Part shown: positions 50,501 through 58,742 of the stretch, piece after piece
Layout: each line of letters starts with the position of its first letter
Position numbering within the stretch: position 1 is the stretch's first letter
Assembly: GCF_042648365.1 (NCBI RefSeq)
Contig: NZ_JBHRXI010000003.1
Coordinates: forward strand, 31,543 to 95,542
Source of the DNA: Lutimaribacter_A marinistellae
Lineage (GTDB): Bacteria; Pseudomonadota; Alphaproteobacteria; Rhodobacterales; Rhodobacteraceae
Length of the DNA: 64,000 bases
Direction of reading: 5' to 3'
Notes under the pieces: generated by a model
The model's input: only the letters and a program-made list of their open reading frames with translations
Databases searched by the model: none
Told to the model about the DNA's origin: nothing
Translations under genes and position numbers: made by a program

Positions 50501-50721
50501 AGCATCGCGGTCGCCAGTGGGTAGGTGATCTGGTTCTCCACCACCTGCGGCGCCTGGCCCGGATAGGGCGTGCGCACGATGACCTGTACGTCAGACAAGT
50601 CAGGGATCGCGTCCACCGGGGTCTCACGGATGGCCCAAATCCCGGCCGCCGCCATCATCAACGCGAGCGCCACGATGATGAACCTGTTTGCGATCGAGGC
50701 GCGGATGATGGCCGGGATCAT
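47542..50721 (-). CDS. cusA: CusA-like heavy-metal RND efflux pump
   Basis: A 1059-residue RND transporter of the heavy-metal (HME) type with 12 membrane helices in the 1+5+1+5 layout and two large periplasmic loops. N-terminal MIPAIIRASIANRFIIV and DAIPDLSDVQVIV are typical CusA/CzcA. It uses the proton gradient to export Cu(I)/Ag(I). The ATG overlaps the cusB stop. No outer-membrane partner gene is in the window. Confidence 0.94.
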   Translation of the reverse strand: MIPAIIRASIANRFIIVALALMMAAAGIWAIRETPVDAIPDLSDVQVIVRTPYPGQAPQVVENQITYPLATAMLAVPGAQDVRGFSFFGDSFVYVVFEDGTDLYWARSRVLEYLGQITGSLPEGVSPQLGPDATGVGWIYQYALIDRTGNHDLSQLRTLQDWFLKYELQAVEGVSEVATIGGMVKQYQVVVDPNKLRAYDITLPQLRRSIEAANRETGGSVIEMGEAEFMVRSSGYIDELADLASAPLMVNERGAALTLGDVAEIRLGPEMRRGVGEFDGEGDAVGGVVILRWGGNALATIKAVEARIEELRPNLPEGVEIVTTYDRSGVIERAIENLQKKLTEEFIVVVLVCAAFLLHLRSSLVILLSLPLGIFAAVILMKAQGVNANIMSLGGIAIAIGAMVDAAIVMIEAMHRRLEKEKLTAENRWRIVQECASEVGPALFYSLAIITVSFLPVFVLENQEGRLFKPLAYTKTYAMAAAAILSITLVPVLMGYFIRGRILPERKNPLNRIVVWMYRPFLDAAIAWPWATTLMAAAVVASMWYPLQRLGSEFMPELNEGDFLYMPTLYPGVSIGKAREVLQQTDRLIATIPEVETVHGKLGRAETATDPAPLTMIETTIQLKPESEWRPGMTMDGIRDELDRIVQVPGVTNVWIQPIKNRIDMLATGIKTPVGVKISGADLKVIEQIGIAVEDAVRGIEGTASAYAERPVGGRFIEIDVKRDAAARYMMSVRDVQDVVQTAIGGMQVSESVEGLERFPINLRYPQSWRDSPERLETLPVVTPSGAHIPLAALAEIRIVDGPGMIRSENARRTGFVFIDIAGRDLGTYVAEARDVVLRDVDLPPGYSLSWSGQYEYIERMQERLTIVAPATLLIITLMLFMAFNRVIEVGIILAALPVALAGGVWFLWYLTFDISVAVLVGFIALAGVAVETAIVMLLYLNLSWEKRRKLAESEYRKLTRDDIEDAVFEGAVLRVRPKVMTVATIFAALIPIMYGTGTGSEIMQRIAAPMIGGMVTATLLTLLVIPSIFVIWKRLALRRVNREITPLILRPEGSVPAE

Positions 50722-52913
50722 TGCGACACGCTCCGCGCAGCGGCTGCGCCCACAAGCGTCATCGTGAAGTCCGGGTTACGATGGAGCAGAAGAGTAAGCT
50801 CTTCGCCGGTGGTCAGTTCTGCCGGATCTATGGTGTCCGCGATGGCGAAATCCATCGTCATGCCGGGCATGCCGATTTCGGCCATCGGCCCATGCGTGAT
50901 GTTGGCCATCCGCGCGCCTGCATCGACCGCGTTGATCGTGCCTGAGACTTCCATCGGCGGCTGCACAGGCTCGGCTCCGGTCAGCACCATCGTCATGCCG
51001 TCTGGACGCGCGAAGGTGAGTGATATTTCCGCTCCGGTTTGCAGAGACGCCAGATCGAGGTTGGCATCGACGGCGAACGACATGGTCATCCCCGGCATCC
51101 CGATTTCGGTGATCGGCCCATGTGTGATGGTTGCTTGTCGGGCGGCCGGGTCGATGGCGTCGATGGTTCCCGAAACGATGATTGGCGGAGCCGCTTCGAT
51201 CTGCGTCTCCATACCCTGCTCCATAACGGGTGCTTCCTCCCCGTCGGCGCGCACCGCGATAACGGAAAACATACCGTTCTGATCCTTAGCCAGATCGAAT
51301 TCGATCGGCGTATCGAGCGGCACGCTATTGGGATCGAGACCGGCCACGTCGAGATCCATTTGCATCGGAGGCCAGCCAAGATCCGGAATGGGGCCGTGGT
51401 CCAGTGTCAGCTTGCCGTCGGGCGTCACGGCCAGCGCCATGCCCGTTCCCGTCGCTGCAACACCGTCATCTGGCGCCAGCTCGATCAGGCCAAGCAGACC
51501 GTCGGCGCCCCGGGCGGCGCGGAACGCCACCTCCTCTCCCTCGCGAAGCCGGTCGAGCGACACGTCCGCGCGCACCGGAAACTCGGACGTCATGGCGGGC
51601 CAGTCGAGACTGTCCAGCGTATTATGGCGCAGCGTCGCGATCCGCCGTTCCCGGTCGAGCGCAATAAGCGTGCCCGTTCCGCGGGCGGGCTCTTCATCGG
51701 TCGGCGCCATGCGCATGAAGCCCGCGCTCAGCGCGCTTTCGCTATCGATCAGAAATTGCGCAGAAGCGACGACCTCCTCGCCGGGCGCAAGCCCTTGCAG
51801 AATTTCCGTCCGACCGCCTTCTCCGAAACTGTCGCGCAGTCCGGTCGTGACGAGCCGCGGCCGGAATGTGCCTTCGTCTGTCCTCAGGATGACGCGCTCC
51901 GCCGTTCCGGTCCGGATCACCGCCTCGGACGGCACCGTCAGAACCTGACGGGTTTCGCCGGAAACAAGCCTCACATTGCCGAACATGCCGGGCCGAAGCA
52001 GCCCTTCGGAATTGTCGAAGCGCAGGCGTACGGGCAGGGTGCGCGTGCGCGGATCGAGCTCCGGGTAGATGTAATCAATTCTGCCCTCAAAAACCTCGCC
52101 CGGCAGATGCTCGAAGCTGGCAACCGCAGTCATGTCCTCCGATAGGCGCGACACCTCACGCTCGAACACGTCCACGATGAGCCAGACCTGGCTCAAATCC
52201 GTGATCGATACCGCTTGCGTTCCCGGTTCCAAGAACATGCCGTCCGCTGCCTCCAGGGCGACGACGATGCCGTCCCTCGGAGCTTCCACGGCAATGCGCC
52301 GCGCGACTTCGCCTGACGCCTCGATCTCGGCAATCTGCCTTTCGCTGGCGCCGTGAGCGCGCATCTTGTTCCGCGCCGCCTCAAGCGAAAGACCCGTGCC
52401 GTTCCTGACTGCGCGTAGGAAGTCGAAACTGGCAACGCCGAACTCCTGCGAAAAGAGCTCGAACAGCACGTCGCCCTTTTTTACCACATCGCCGACAGCC
52501 CTGACATTCAGAACCTCGATCCATCCATCGACACGCGTATGGACGTGGCTGGTCAGGTGCTCGTCGTAACCGACGAAACCGACCGTCTCAATTTCCGGAG
52601 CTACGTCAGTGACACGCGCCAATGCCGTCCGCACGCCGATGGCGTTGATTTCAGCGGCGCTCAGCGAGACCTCTGACGGATCGCCTGATGGTTCTTGCCC
52701 GGCATAAACCGGGATCAGATCCATGCCCATTGGCGACTTGCCCGGGCCTGGCTGCCGGAAATTCGGATCCATTGGAGCCACCCAATACAGGACCTCCGAG
52801 CCGCCCGCGCCATCGGTGTTTGACGGATTGAGATACCACCGCTCAAGAGCGATGCCGCCTGATATGCCGCCCGCTGCGGCAAGGATCGCGAGAGCCGAAT
52901 AGCGTCCACGCAT
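50718..52913 (-). CDS. cusB: CusB-like membrane-fusion protein with repeated C-terminal CusF-like domains
   Basis: A 731-residue protein from the ATG at 52913, with AGGAGG in front; the upstream frame is a shadow. It has an N-terminal helix, a metal-binding segment (YWVAPMDPNFRQPGPGKSPMGMDLIP), and the usual CusB barrel, lipoyl and alpha-hairpin parts (about 100-390). The last about 330 residues hold four CusF-like repeats with signatures LDWPAMTSEF, LGWPPMQMDL, IGMPGMTMSF and IGMPGMTMDF. The usual CusB has none or one. It links CusA to the outer membrane and may carry its own copper-loading domains. Confidence 0.9.
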   Translation of the reverse strand: MRGRYSALAILAAAGGISGGIALERWYLNPSNTDGAGGSEVLYWVAPMDPNFRQPGPGKSPMGMDLIPVYAGQEPSGDPSEVSLSAAEINAIGVRTALARVTDVAPEIETVGFVGYDEHLTSHVHTRVDGWIEVLNVRAVGDVVKKGDVLFELFSQEFGVASFDFLRAVRNGTGLSLEAARNKMRAHGASERQIAEIEASGEVARRIAVEAPRDGIVVALEAADGMFLEPGTQAVSITDLSQVWLIVDVFEREVSRLSEDMTAVASFEHLPGEVFEGRIDYIYPELDPRTRTLPVRLRFDNSEGLLRPGMFGNVRLVSGETRQVLTVPSEAVIRTGTAERVILRTDEGTFRPRLVTTGLRDSFGEGGRTEILQGLAPGEEVVASAQFLIDSESALSAGFMRMAPTDEEPARGTGTLIALDRERRIATLRHNTLDSLDWPAMTSEFPVRADVSLDRLREGEEVAFRAARGADGLLGLIELAPDDGVAATGTGMALAVTPDGKLTLDHGPIPDLGWPPMQMDLDVAGLDPNSVPLDTPIEFDLAKDQNGMFSVIAVRADGEEAPVMEQGMETQIEAAPPIIVSGTIDAIDPAARQATITHGPITEIGMPGMTMSFAVDANLDLASLQTGAEISLTFARPDGMTMVLTGAEPVQPPMEVSGTINAVDAGARMANITHGPMAEIGMPGMTMDFAIADTIDPAELTTGEELTLLLHRNPDFTMTLVGAAAARSVSQ

Positions 52914-53001
52914 GTCAACCTCCTGACAGCCGATCCGCTTCAGATCGGCCCGAAATTCGATATGAGTCCGCACTTTTCGAGGGCGCGGCTCGACACAAAA
53001 T

Positions 53002-53424
53002 TCAGGAGAGTCTGGGGGGGCGTTCGGGAAGTGAGCTGGCGATCGAGGGGCCGACCTCTTGCTCGGCTGTCTGATGGCATGCGCTCGGACCGACGTCGGC
53101 AGACAACAACGTCTCCGAGTTTTGCTGTTCGGAAAGACAGCACGCCGATGCGTGGCAACCAGATGCCGCGTCGGTTTCAGGCTCACAACAGTCAGAATCG
53201 GGTCCGTCCGGTGACATTTGATGCGCTGCGTGCATCGTATGTTCTGAGTCGGACATGACCCAAGCAACGCCTTCGTGGCCCGGATGCTCCATCGTGACAG
53301 CAGCAGCGACTCCAGCAATCATGAGCGCAAGGCACATGATGAGCGTCGTCAGACACTTCGTTGAAAAGCTATGCACGAACCTGGTCACAAAAAACGGAAT
53401 AGTTTTCGTCCTGTGCCAAGACAA
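53002..53424 (-). CDS. His/Cys-rich secreted protein upstream of cusBA
   Basis: Up to 140 residues with a membrane or signal segment (about 27-45, LIMCLALMIAGVAAAV) and a mature part rich in His, Met and Cys (EHPGHEGVAWVM, CCEPETDAASGCHASACCLSEQQ). The composition suits copper binding. The start is uncertain (ATG at 53424 or internal ATGs). It is 88 bases upstream of cusB and may share its transcript. No family recognised. Confidence 0.55.
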   Translation of the reverse strand: MSWHRTKTIPFFVTRFVHSFSTKCLTTLIMCLALMIAGVAAAVTMEHPGHEGVAWVMSDSEHTMHAAHQMSPDGPDSDCCEPETDAASGCHASACCLSEQQNSETLLSADVGPSACHQTAEQEVGPSIASSLPERPPRLS

Positions 53425-53541
53425 CTAGATTTTGCGTGACCGCATGTGGGCCAGAGTGCGCGCAGCCCACGTCATCGTTCCGCGGCAGAAGTTCGGATGT
53501 GTGACAAGTGGTTCCGAGCGGCGCGCTATAGAAGGTCATCG

Positions 53542-53955
53542 CTACTCTATTCCGCTCGCGCGCTGAAGCGCGCGGACATAGTGTGTGATCTGCAGAACAT
53601 CCTCATCGCTTACACCTTCGACGGCCGGCATGTTTCCGAACCGCCAGTGATGCGCCCGGACACCCTGCTTGGCCGCGAGAACGAACGCCATGTCGCCATG
53701 GTGGCTTGGCTCGTAGATGCGATGAACGAGCGGCGGTCCCTGGGCGGAGCCCGCCGCGTTTACGCCGTGACAGGCTGCGCAATTCGCGTCGAAAAGAGCG
53801 CGTCCTTCTTCTTGCTCCGGCGTCAGGGTGGGCAAGGTGAGCGAGGCGAGGTCTGGCGCACTAGCGTCATCACGTTGGGACGAAACTATCATCCACCCCG
53901 CTGTTGCGGCGACCGCAAGACCCGCGAAACCATATGCGAGGAGACGCGTGTTCAT
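53542..53955 (-). CDS. Secreted c-type cytochrome next to cueR
   Basis: A 137-residue protein with an N-terminal membrane anchor or signal (LLAYGFAGLAVAATAGWMIV) and one heme-c site CAACH (about residue 59), followed by a distal Met candidate in GNMPAVEG. It probably transfers electrons in the periplasm, perhaps linked to the multicopper oxidase. Its start overlaps the CueR stop by 4 bases. Confidence 0.82.
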   Translation of the reverse strand: MNTRLLAYGFAGLAVAATAGWMIVSSQRDDASAPDLASLTLPTLTPEQEEGRALFDANCAACHGVNAAGSAQGPPLVHRIYEPSHHGDMAFVLAAKQGVRAHHWRFGNMPAVEGVSDEDVLQITHYVRALQRASGIE

Positions 53956-54359
53956 GTGGTCGCTGTCTTCTGGCCTGCAAGATCGTCGAGGATGGGGCAG
54001 TCCGGGCGGTCATCCCCGTAACAAGGCGCAACGAGCATTTGCAGCGTTCCACGCATGGCTTGGAGTTCTTCGATTTTCCTTGCGATCCGGTCGAGATGTT
54101 CAGTGGCCACCTGTTTAACGTCGGCGCTGGCCCGTTCCCGATCCTCGTAGAGGGACAGCAGCGCCCGGCATTCCTCGATGGAAAATCCAAGCGATCGCGC
54201 GCGGGCGAGGAAGGCAAGCTTGTGGGCGTCACGTTCCGAGAAGGCGCGATAACCTTTCACACCACGCGCGGGCCGCGCGAGGTCGATATCCTCGTAGTAA
54301 CGCATCGTTTTTACAGGCAGGCCGCTCGCGGCTGCCACTTCGCCGATGTTCATCGCCAC
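53952..54359 (-). CDS. cueR: CueR-like copper-responsive MerR regulator
   Basis: A 135-residue MerR-family activator: winged HTH at residues 1-70 (NIGEVAAASGLPVKTMRYYEDIDL), dimer helix 75-110, and the metal loop CYGDDRPDCPI near residue 112, which matches the two-cysteine Cu(I)/Ag(I) site of CueR. It should twist promoters with 19-base spacers; three such sites lie at 54375, 54412 and 54959. It is divergent from the DUF305 gene. Confidence 0.9.
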   Translation of the reverse strand: MAMNIGEVAAASGLPVKTMRYYEDIDLARPARGVKGYRAFSERDAHKLAFLARARSLGFSIEECRALLSLYEDRERASADVKQVATEHLDRIARKIEELQAMRGTLQMLVAPCYGDDRPDCPILDDLAGQKTATT

Positions 54360-54374
54360 ATTTCCTTCTGAGCT

Positions 54375-54405
54375 AACGTAAGGTCTCCAGTCACTGGAAG
54401 GTCAA
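54375..54405 (-). promoter_or_regulatory. CueR-type promoter of cueR
   Basis: On the minus strand TTGACC (54405-54400) and TACGTT (54380-54375) are separated by 19 bases that contain the dyad TTCCAGTGACTGGAGA. The 19-base spacer is the mark of MerR-family promoters. Confidence 0.7.
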
Positions 54406-54411
54406 GCTGTT

Positions 54412-54442
54412 TTGGAACCTTCCAGCGTGGGAAGGTCGTTCA
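54412..54442 (+). promoter_or_regulatory. CueR-type operator before the DUF305 gene
   Basis: ACCTTCCAGCGTGGGAAGGT (54417-54436) is a near-perfect CueR dyad. TTGGAA at 54412 with a 19-base spacer would place the -10 at 54437, which is weak (CGTTCA). Confidence 0.65.
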
Positions 54443-54464
54443 CAAGTACAGGAGGTTTATAAAG

Positions 54465-54947
54465 ATGAACTATTCTCGCTTCTTCGCGATGATCGCGACG
54501 TCAACCGTGGTCATGTATGGCCTGATGTATCTCAACACCTACGCCATCGATCACGTTTTCTATTCGCAAACCCGGATGTGGATGGCGCTCTATATGGGAG
54601 CGGCCATGTCGGTTGTGATGCTGGCTTTCATGTTGGGTATGTATTCGAACAAGACTGCAAATATCGCGATCTTCGCCGGGGCTGCCATTGCATTTGCAAC
54701 CTCACTTTATCTGGTTCGTAGTCAAGATACCGTTGGAGACCTTGCGTGGATGCGCGCGATGATCCCCCATCATTCGATTGCCATTCTCACAAGTGAGCGC
54801 GCCGACATTTCCGATCCGAGGGTTCGCGCGCTGGCCGATGCGATCATCGAGGCACAACGCAGAGAGATTGAAGAAATGAAGATCTATATCGACGACATCT
54901 CGCGAAATGGTGACGCTGCACCGGGGACAGAGCGCATTGACCCGTAA
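54465..54947 (+). CDS. DUF305 membrane protein
   Basis: A 160-residue protein with three membrane helices (about 5-27, 39-60, 66-84) and a C-terminal DUF305 four-helix part with the metal-binding-like motif MIPHHSIAILTSERA (about residues 103-117). DUF305 genes are common in copper loci. It is preceded by AGGAGG (54450-54455) and a CueR operator. Confidence 0.85.
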   Translation: MNYSRFFAMIATSTVVMYGLMYLNTYAIDHVFYSQTRMWMALYMGAAMSVVMLAFMLGMYSNKTANIAIFAGAAIAFATSLYLVRSQDTVGDLAWMRAMIPHHSIAILTSERADISDPRVRALADAIIEAQRREIEEMKIYIDDISRNGDAAPGTERIDP

Positions 54948-54958
54948 TTCGACCGCCC

Positions 54959-54989
54959 TTGACCCTCCAGTAGCTGGAAGCACTACCTC
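54959..54989 (+). promoter_or_regulatory. CueR-type promoter of the copper ATPase gene
   Basis: TTGACC (54959-54964) and TACCTC (54984-54989) have a 19-base spacer with the dyad CCTCCAGTAGCTGGAAG. It is followed 23 bases on by the ATPase ATG at 55013. Confidence 0.7.
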
Positions 54990-55012
54990 TGGCGTAAGCA
55001 GAGGAGCAAATC

Positions 55013-57460
55013 ATGTCCGACACAGCGCTCGACACCGATAAGATCACCCGCGACCCGGTTTGTGGCATGATTGTCGACCCGGGCGCGGGCAAACCGACCG
55101 CTTCGCACGATGGTCATCTCTATCATTTCTGCCACGAGGGCTGCCGTGCGAAATTCGAGGCGGACCCCGAGGCCTACGTTGAAGCTGAAGACCCGGTCTG
55201 CGGCATGAGTGTGAATCGCGCCAGCGCGCGGCACATGGCCAAGCACGCGGGTGAGCGGTTTTACTTCTGCTCGGGGCGGTGCAAGGAGAAGTTCGAGGCC
55301 GCGCCGGACAGCTATCTTGGCGACCGGCCCGACCCCGAGTCGATGCCCGAAGGCACGCTCTACACCTGCCCGATGGATCCGGAGATCGTACAGGAAGGGC
55401 CGGGCGACTGTCCGATCTGCGGGATGGCGCTGGAGCCGATGATGCCCTCTGCCGATGCCGGACCGAACCCGGAATTGATCGATTTTCGTCGGCGGCTCTG
55501 GATCGGTGCGCCGCTCGCTTTGGCCGTTCTGGTGCTGGAGATGGGCGGGATGCTGGGCCTGCCTTGGGCGGAGTGGTTCGGGGGCACCACGGTACGATGG
55601 ATGCAATTCCTGCTCGCCACGCCCGTGGTCGTCTGGGTGGCGCAGCCGTTCTTCAAGCGCGGCTGGTCATCGATCGTGACGGGCAATCTCAATATGTGGA
55701 CGCTGATCGCAATCGGGACCGGTGCGGCTTACAGTTTCAGCCTGGTCTCGCTCCTGCTGCCGGGCATTTTTCCCTCAACTCTCAGCGGGCCGCATGGGCC
55801 GCCGCTCTATTTTGAAGCCTCCGCGGTGATCCTGATCCTCGTCCTGGTGGGCCAGGTCATGGAACTGACCGCGCGCGACCGCACCGGCGACGCGATCCGG
55901 GCGCTGATGGACCTTGCGCCCAAGACCGCGCGGCGGGTGACGGATAACGGTGAAGAGGACGTGCCGCTGGATGCGGTGAGGTCGGGAGACAAATTGCGCG
56001 TGCGTCCGGGCGAGTCCGTGCCGGTCGATGGCACTGTCGCAGAAGGTCGTTCATCCATCGACGAAAGCATGATCACCGGCGAACCCGTTCCGGTCGAGAA
56101 GACCGAAGGGGATGCTGTGACAGGCGGGACCCTCAACAAGACCGGCTCTTTTTTCATGACGGCTGAAGCTGTCGGGAGCGACACCGTGCTCAGCCGGATC
56201 GTTGCCATGGTGGCGCAGGCGCAGCGGTCCCGCGCGCCGATCCAGGCCCTCGCGGACCGGGTTGCCGGCTACTTCGTTCCCACAGTGATCGGCATCGCGG
56301 CGCTGGCCTTCCTCCTGTGGCTGGTTTTCGGACCTTCTCCGGCGCTCGGCTACTCCGTCGTTGCGGCGGTCAGCGTGCTGATCATTGCGTGTCCCTGCGC
56401 GCTCGGCCTCGCCACGCCCATGTCGATCATGGTGGCGACGGGGCGCGGGGCGCAGGCCGGCGTATTGATCCGGGATGCCGAGGCGCTGGAGCGGTTCGCG
56501 CAGGTGGATGTTCTGATTGTCGACAAGACCGGGACATTGACCGAGGGCCGCCCGAGTCTCACCGATGTCGCGGCCCTCGGCGGCCATGACGAGGCGCGGG
56601 TCCTTGCCCTTGCAGCTGCGTTGGAGCGGGGGTCGGAACATCCGCTGGCAGAGGCGATCCTTTCGGGCGCGGAAGAGCGGGACGCGCTGCGGCTCGAGGC
56701 GACCGATTTCGATGCGGTTACGGGCAAGGGCGTGCGCGGCAGAGTCGACGGTCTCACGGTCGCGCTCGGCAATGCCCGTTTGATGGACGATCTCGGGATC
56801 GATCTGGCAGAGGTCGAGACCCGCATCGCCGGGCTGCAGGACGAGGGAAAGACGGCCATGCTGCTAGCTGTCGATGGTCAGCTTGCCGGCATCGTCGCGG
56901 TTGCCGACCGGATAAAGGAAACGACGGCGGGCGCCATCCGCGATCTGCACGCGGCCGGGTTGCGGATCGTCATGGCGACAGGCGACAGCCCCCGCACCGC
57001 AGAGGCCGTGGCCCGAGAGTTGGGCATCGACGATGTGCGCGCGGGCGTGTCGCCGGAGGACAAGGCGGCTTTTGTTGAGGAGTTGAAAGGCGACGGCCTG
57101 TCCGTTGCGATGGCGGGCGACGGTGTGAATGACGCACCGGCACTCGCCATTGCGGACGTGGGCATAGCCATGGGCACGGGCGCGGATGTCGCGGTCGAAA
57201 GCGCGGGCGTGACCTTGGTCAAGGGCGATCTGCGGGGCATTATCCGAGCGCGCGTGCTGGCGCAGGCCACGATGCGCAACATCCGCCAAAACCTGTTCTT
57301 CGCGTTCGTCTACAATTCGGCGGGCGTGCCGGTTGCCGCGGGGATCCTGTTTCCGTTCTTCGGCGTTCTGCTGTCGCCAATGATCGCGGCGGCCGCGATG
57401 AGCCTGTCCTCGGTTTCGGTCATCGGCAATTCGCTGCGCCTTAGGGGGATCAAGCTGTGA
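55013..57460 (+). CDS. copA: P1B-type copper/silver-exporting ATPase with YHS domains
   Basis: An 815-residue P-type ATPase. In place of HMA domains the N-terminus has two YHS domains (DPVCGMIVD ... and DPVCGMSVN ...) and a heavy-metal-binding segment (YTCPMDPEI). The membrane CPC is at 460-462, the phosphorylated Asp504 is in DKTGTLTEG, a His-Pro pair (SEHPLAEA) binds ATP and the hinge is GDGVNDAPAL (Asp703). It pumps Cu(I) or Ag(I) out of the cytoplasm. Driven by a CueR-type promoter. The cytochrome gene overlaps its stop. Confidence 0.94.
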   Translation: MSDTALDTDKITRDPVCGMIVDPGAGKPTASHDGHLYHFCHEGCRAKFEADPEAYVEAEDPVCGMSVNRASARHMAKHAGERFYFCSGRCKEKFEAAPDSYLGDRPDPESMPEGTLYTCPMDPEIVQEGPGDCPICGMALEPMMPSADAGPNPELIDFRRRLWIGAPLALAVLVLEMGGMLGLPWAEWFGGTTVRWMQFLLATPVVVWVAQPFFKRGWSSIVTGNLNMWTLIAIGTGAAYSFSLVSLLLPGIFPSTLSGPHGPPLYFEASAVILILVLVGQVMELTARDRTGDAIRALMDLAPKTARRVTDNGEEDVPLDAVRSGDKLRVRPGESVPVDGTVAEGRSSIDESMITGEPVPVEKTEGDAVTGGTLNKTGSFFMTAEAVGSDTVLSRIVAMVAQAQRSRAPIQALADRVAGYFVPTVIGIAALAFLLWLVFGPSPALGYSVVAAVSVLIIACPCALGLATPMSIMVATGRGAQAGVLIRDAEALERFAQVDVLIVDKTGTLTEGRPSLTDVAALGGHDEARVLALAAALERGSEHPLAEAILSGAEERDALRLEATDFDAVTGKGVRGRVDGLTVALGNARLMDDLGIDLAEVETRIAGLQDEGKTAMLLAVDGQLAGIVAVADRIKETTAGAIRDLHAAGLRIVMATGDSPRTAEAVARELGIDDVRAGVSPEDKAAFVEELKGDGLSVAMAGDGVNDAPALAIADVGIAMGTGADVAVESAGVTLVKGDLRGIIRARVLAQATMRNIRQNLFFAFVYNSAGVPVAAGILFPFFGVLLSPMIAAAAMSLSSVSVIGNSLRLRGIKL

Positions 57461-57921
57461 GGCGCCGGTATCTCCTTGCCGGGCTGATCTTTGCGGGAGG
57501 TGCTGCCGCCGCAGTCTGGTTAGGCAGCGGCATCACCGGCGGCCCCTTCGAGCCGGTCCGTGTTGCGAACCTGTCGCGCGGCGAAGCGATTTACCTTGAG
57601 GCCTGCGCCTCCTGCCACGGTGCCAACTTGGAGGGGCAATCCGACTGGCGCTCGCCGGGCCCCGATGGGCAACTGCCCGCGCCGCCCCATGACGAAACGG
57701 GCCACACCTGGCACCACCCCGACCGGATCCTTCTCGATATCACGATGCGCGGCACGGCGGCGGTGGTCGGCGGCGGCTACGAGAGCAACATGCCGGGCTT
57801 CGGAGATGCTTACACCGAAGAAGAACTGAGCGACGTCCTTGAGTGGATCAAGACCCGGTGGCCGGAACGCGAGCGCACCCATCAGGCCAGCGTCACCGCG
57901 CAAGACGAGGCCACTAGATGA
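57457..57921 (+). CDS. Secreted c-type cytochrome after copA
   Basis: A 154-residue protein from the GTG at 57457, overlapping the copA stop. The signal or anchor is RRRYLLAGLIFAGGAAAAVWL, the heme site is CASCH (about residue 53), and a later Met (SNMPGFGDAYTEEELSDVLEWI) fits the cytochrome c fold. It may take electrons from copper oxidation or feed the DsbA-like protein. Its stop overlaps the next gene. Confidence 0.85.
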   Translation: MRRRYLLAGLIFAGGAAAAVWLGSGITGGPFEPVRVANLSRGEAIYLEACASCHGANLEGQSDWRSPGPDGQLPAPPHDETGHTWHHPDRILLDITMRGTAAVVGGGYESNMPGFGDAYTEEELSDVLEWIKTRWPERERTHQASVTAQDEATR

Positions 57922-58715
57922 CTGAAAGCGAAGGAGCTGAAGAACCAAGCGTCTTGCATCGCCGCGCTGCACTTCTCGGTGTAGCTGCGGCGGCTGTAGG
58001 AGCTTGGTGGGCATGGCCGAGGGTAGCGCAGCTCTTCGTCGGAGACTTCGACTTCGAGCCATTGGACGATCCACAAGGATTCCGCCGCATCGCGGCTGGC
58101 GAGACCAGTGGCATGCCCAGTCCTTTCTTCGGGCTGGACGCGCCAGACGCGCAAGAGCAAGCGATACCCGAGGAGGCAGTGCGCGCAGACCTGTGCACAG
58201 GCCTGTTCGGCGGCTCGCCTCCCGCGGGCGTCGTGCCGATCGCCTCGTTCTCGGACTACAACTGCCCGTTCTGCCGCGTCCTGACGGAAAGACTTTCCAA
58301 TCATGGAGAGCGCTCTGGCGGAGACAACCGCATAACCTGGCACGAATGGCCGAGGCTCGGGCCGAACTCTATCTCGGCGGCGAGGGCCGCCCTTGCCGCT
58401 GACATGCAAGGCGCCTACGCGGCCTTTCACAAGCGACTGATGCGCGGGCGTTTCGTCGCGACGCCGGAATATCTGGAGATCCTTGCCCGGGACATCGGCG
58501 TGGACGCGGACCGCTTGCTTTCGGACATGGAGAGCGACGCGGTTTCCAAGCGATTGCGCACCACCGAAGCGATCGCCCGCATCTTCGGTTTCATTGGGAC
58601 GCCTGCTCTGGTGGTTGGGCGCACTGTAATCGTCGGAACTGTGTCCGAGAGCGTGATCGCGGCCCTCGTCGAACGGGAACGTCGAGACGGGCCGCTCCCC
58701 GTTTGCAGCGCGTGA
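57918..58715 (+). CDS. DsbA-like thioredoxin-fold protein
   Basis: A 265-residue protein with an N-terminal membrane anchor (RRAALLGVAAAAVGAWWAW) and a thioredoxin-fold domain (about 105-265) with the active-site pair CPFC in SFSDYNCPFCRV and the cis-Pro segment GTPALVVG. It may form or repair disulfides in periplasmic copper proteins. It is the third gene of the copA transcript. Confidence 0.85.
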   Translation: MTESEGAEEPSVLHRRAALLGVAAAAVGAWWAWPRVAQLFVGDFDFEPLDDPQGFRRIAAGETSGMPSPFFGLDAPDAQEQAIPEEAVRADLCTGLFGGSPPAGVVPIASFSDYNCPFCRVLTERLSNHGERSGGDNRITWHEWPRLGPNSISAARAALAADMQGAYAAFHKRLMRGRFVATPEYLEILARDIGVDADRLLSDMESDAVSKRLRTTEAIARIFGFIGTPALVVGRTVIVGTVSESVIAALVERERRDGPLPVCSA

Positions 58716-58742
58716 GAGCCGTGCTGAATTCGCCCTCCCGAC

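Noticed and set aside
50850..51130. Repeated DNA that could suggest a mobile repeat or CRISPR-like array
   Set aside because: The repeats are in frame and encode the CusF-like domains of CusB; there are no regular spacers.
51039..52145. 368-aa plus-strand open frame opposite cusB
   Set aside because: Shadow of the repetitive cusB C-terminal region.
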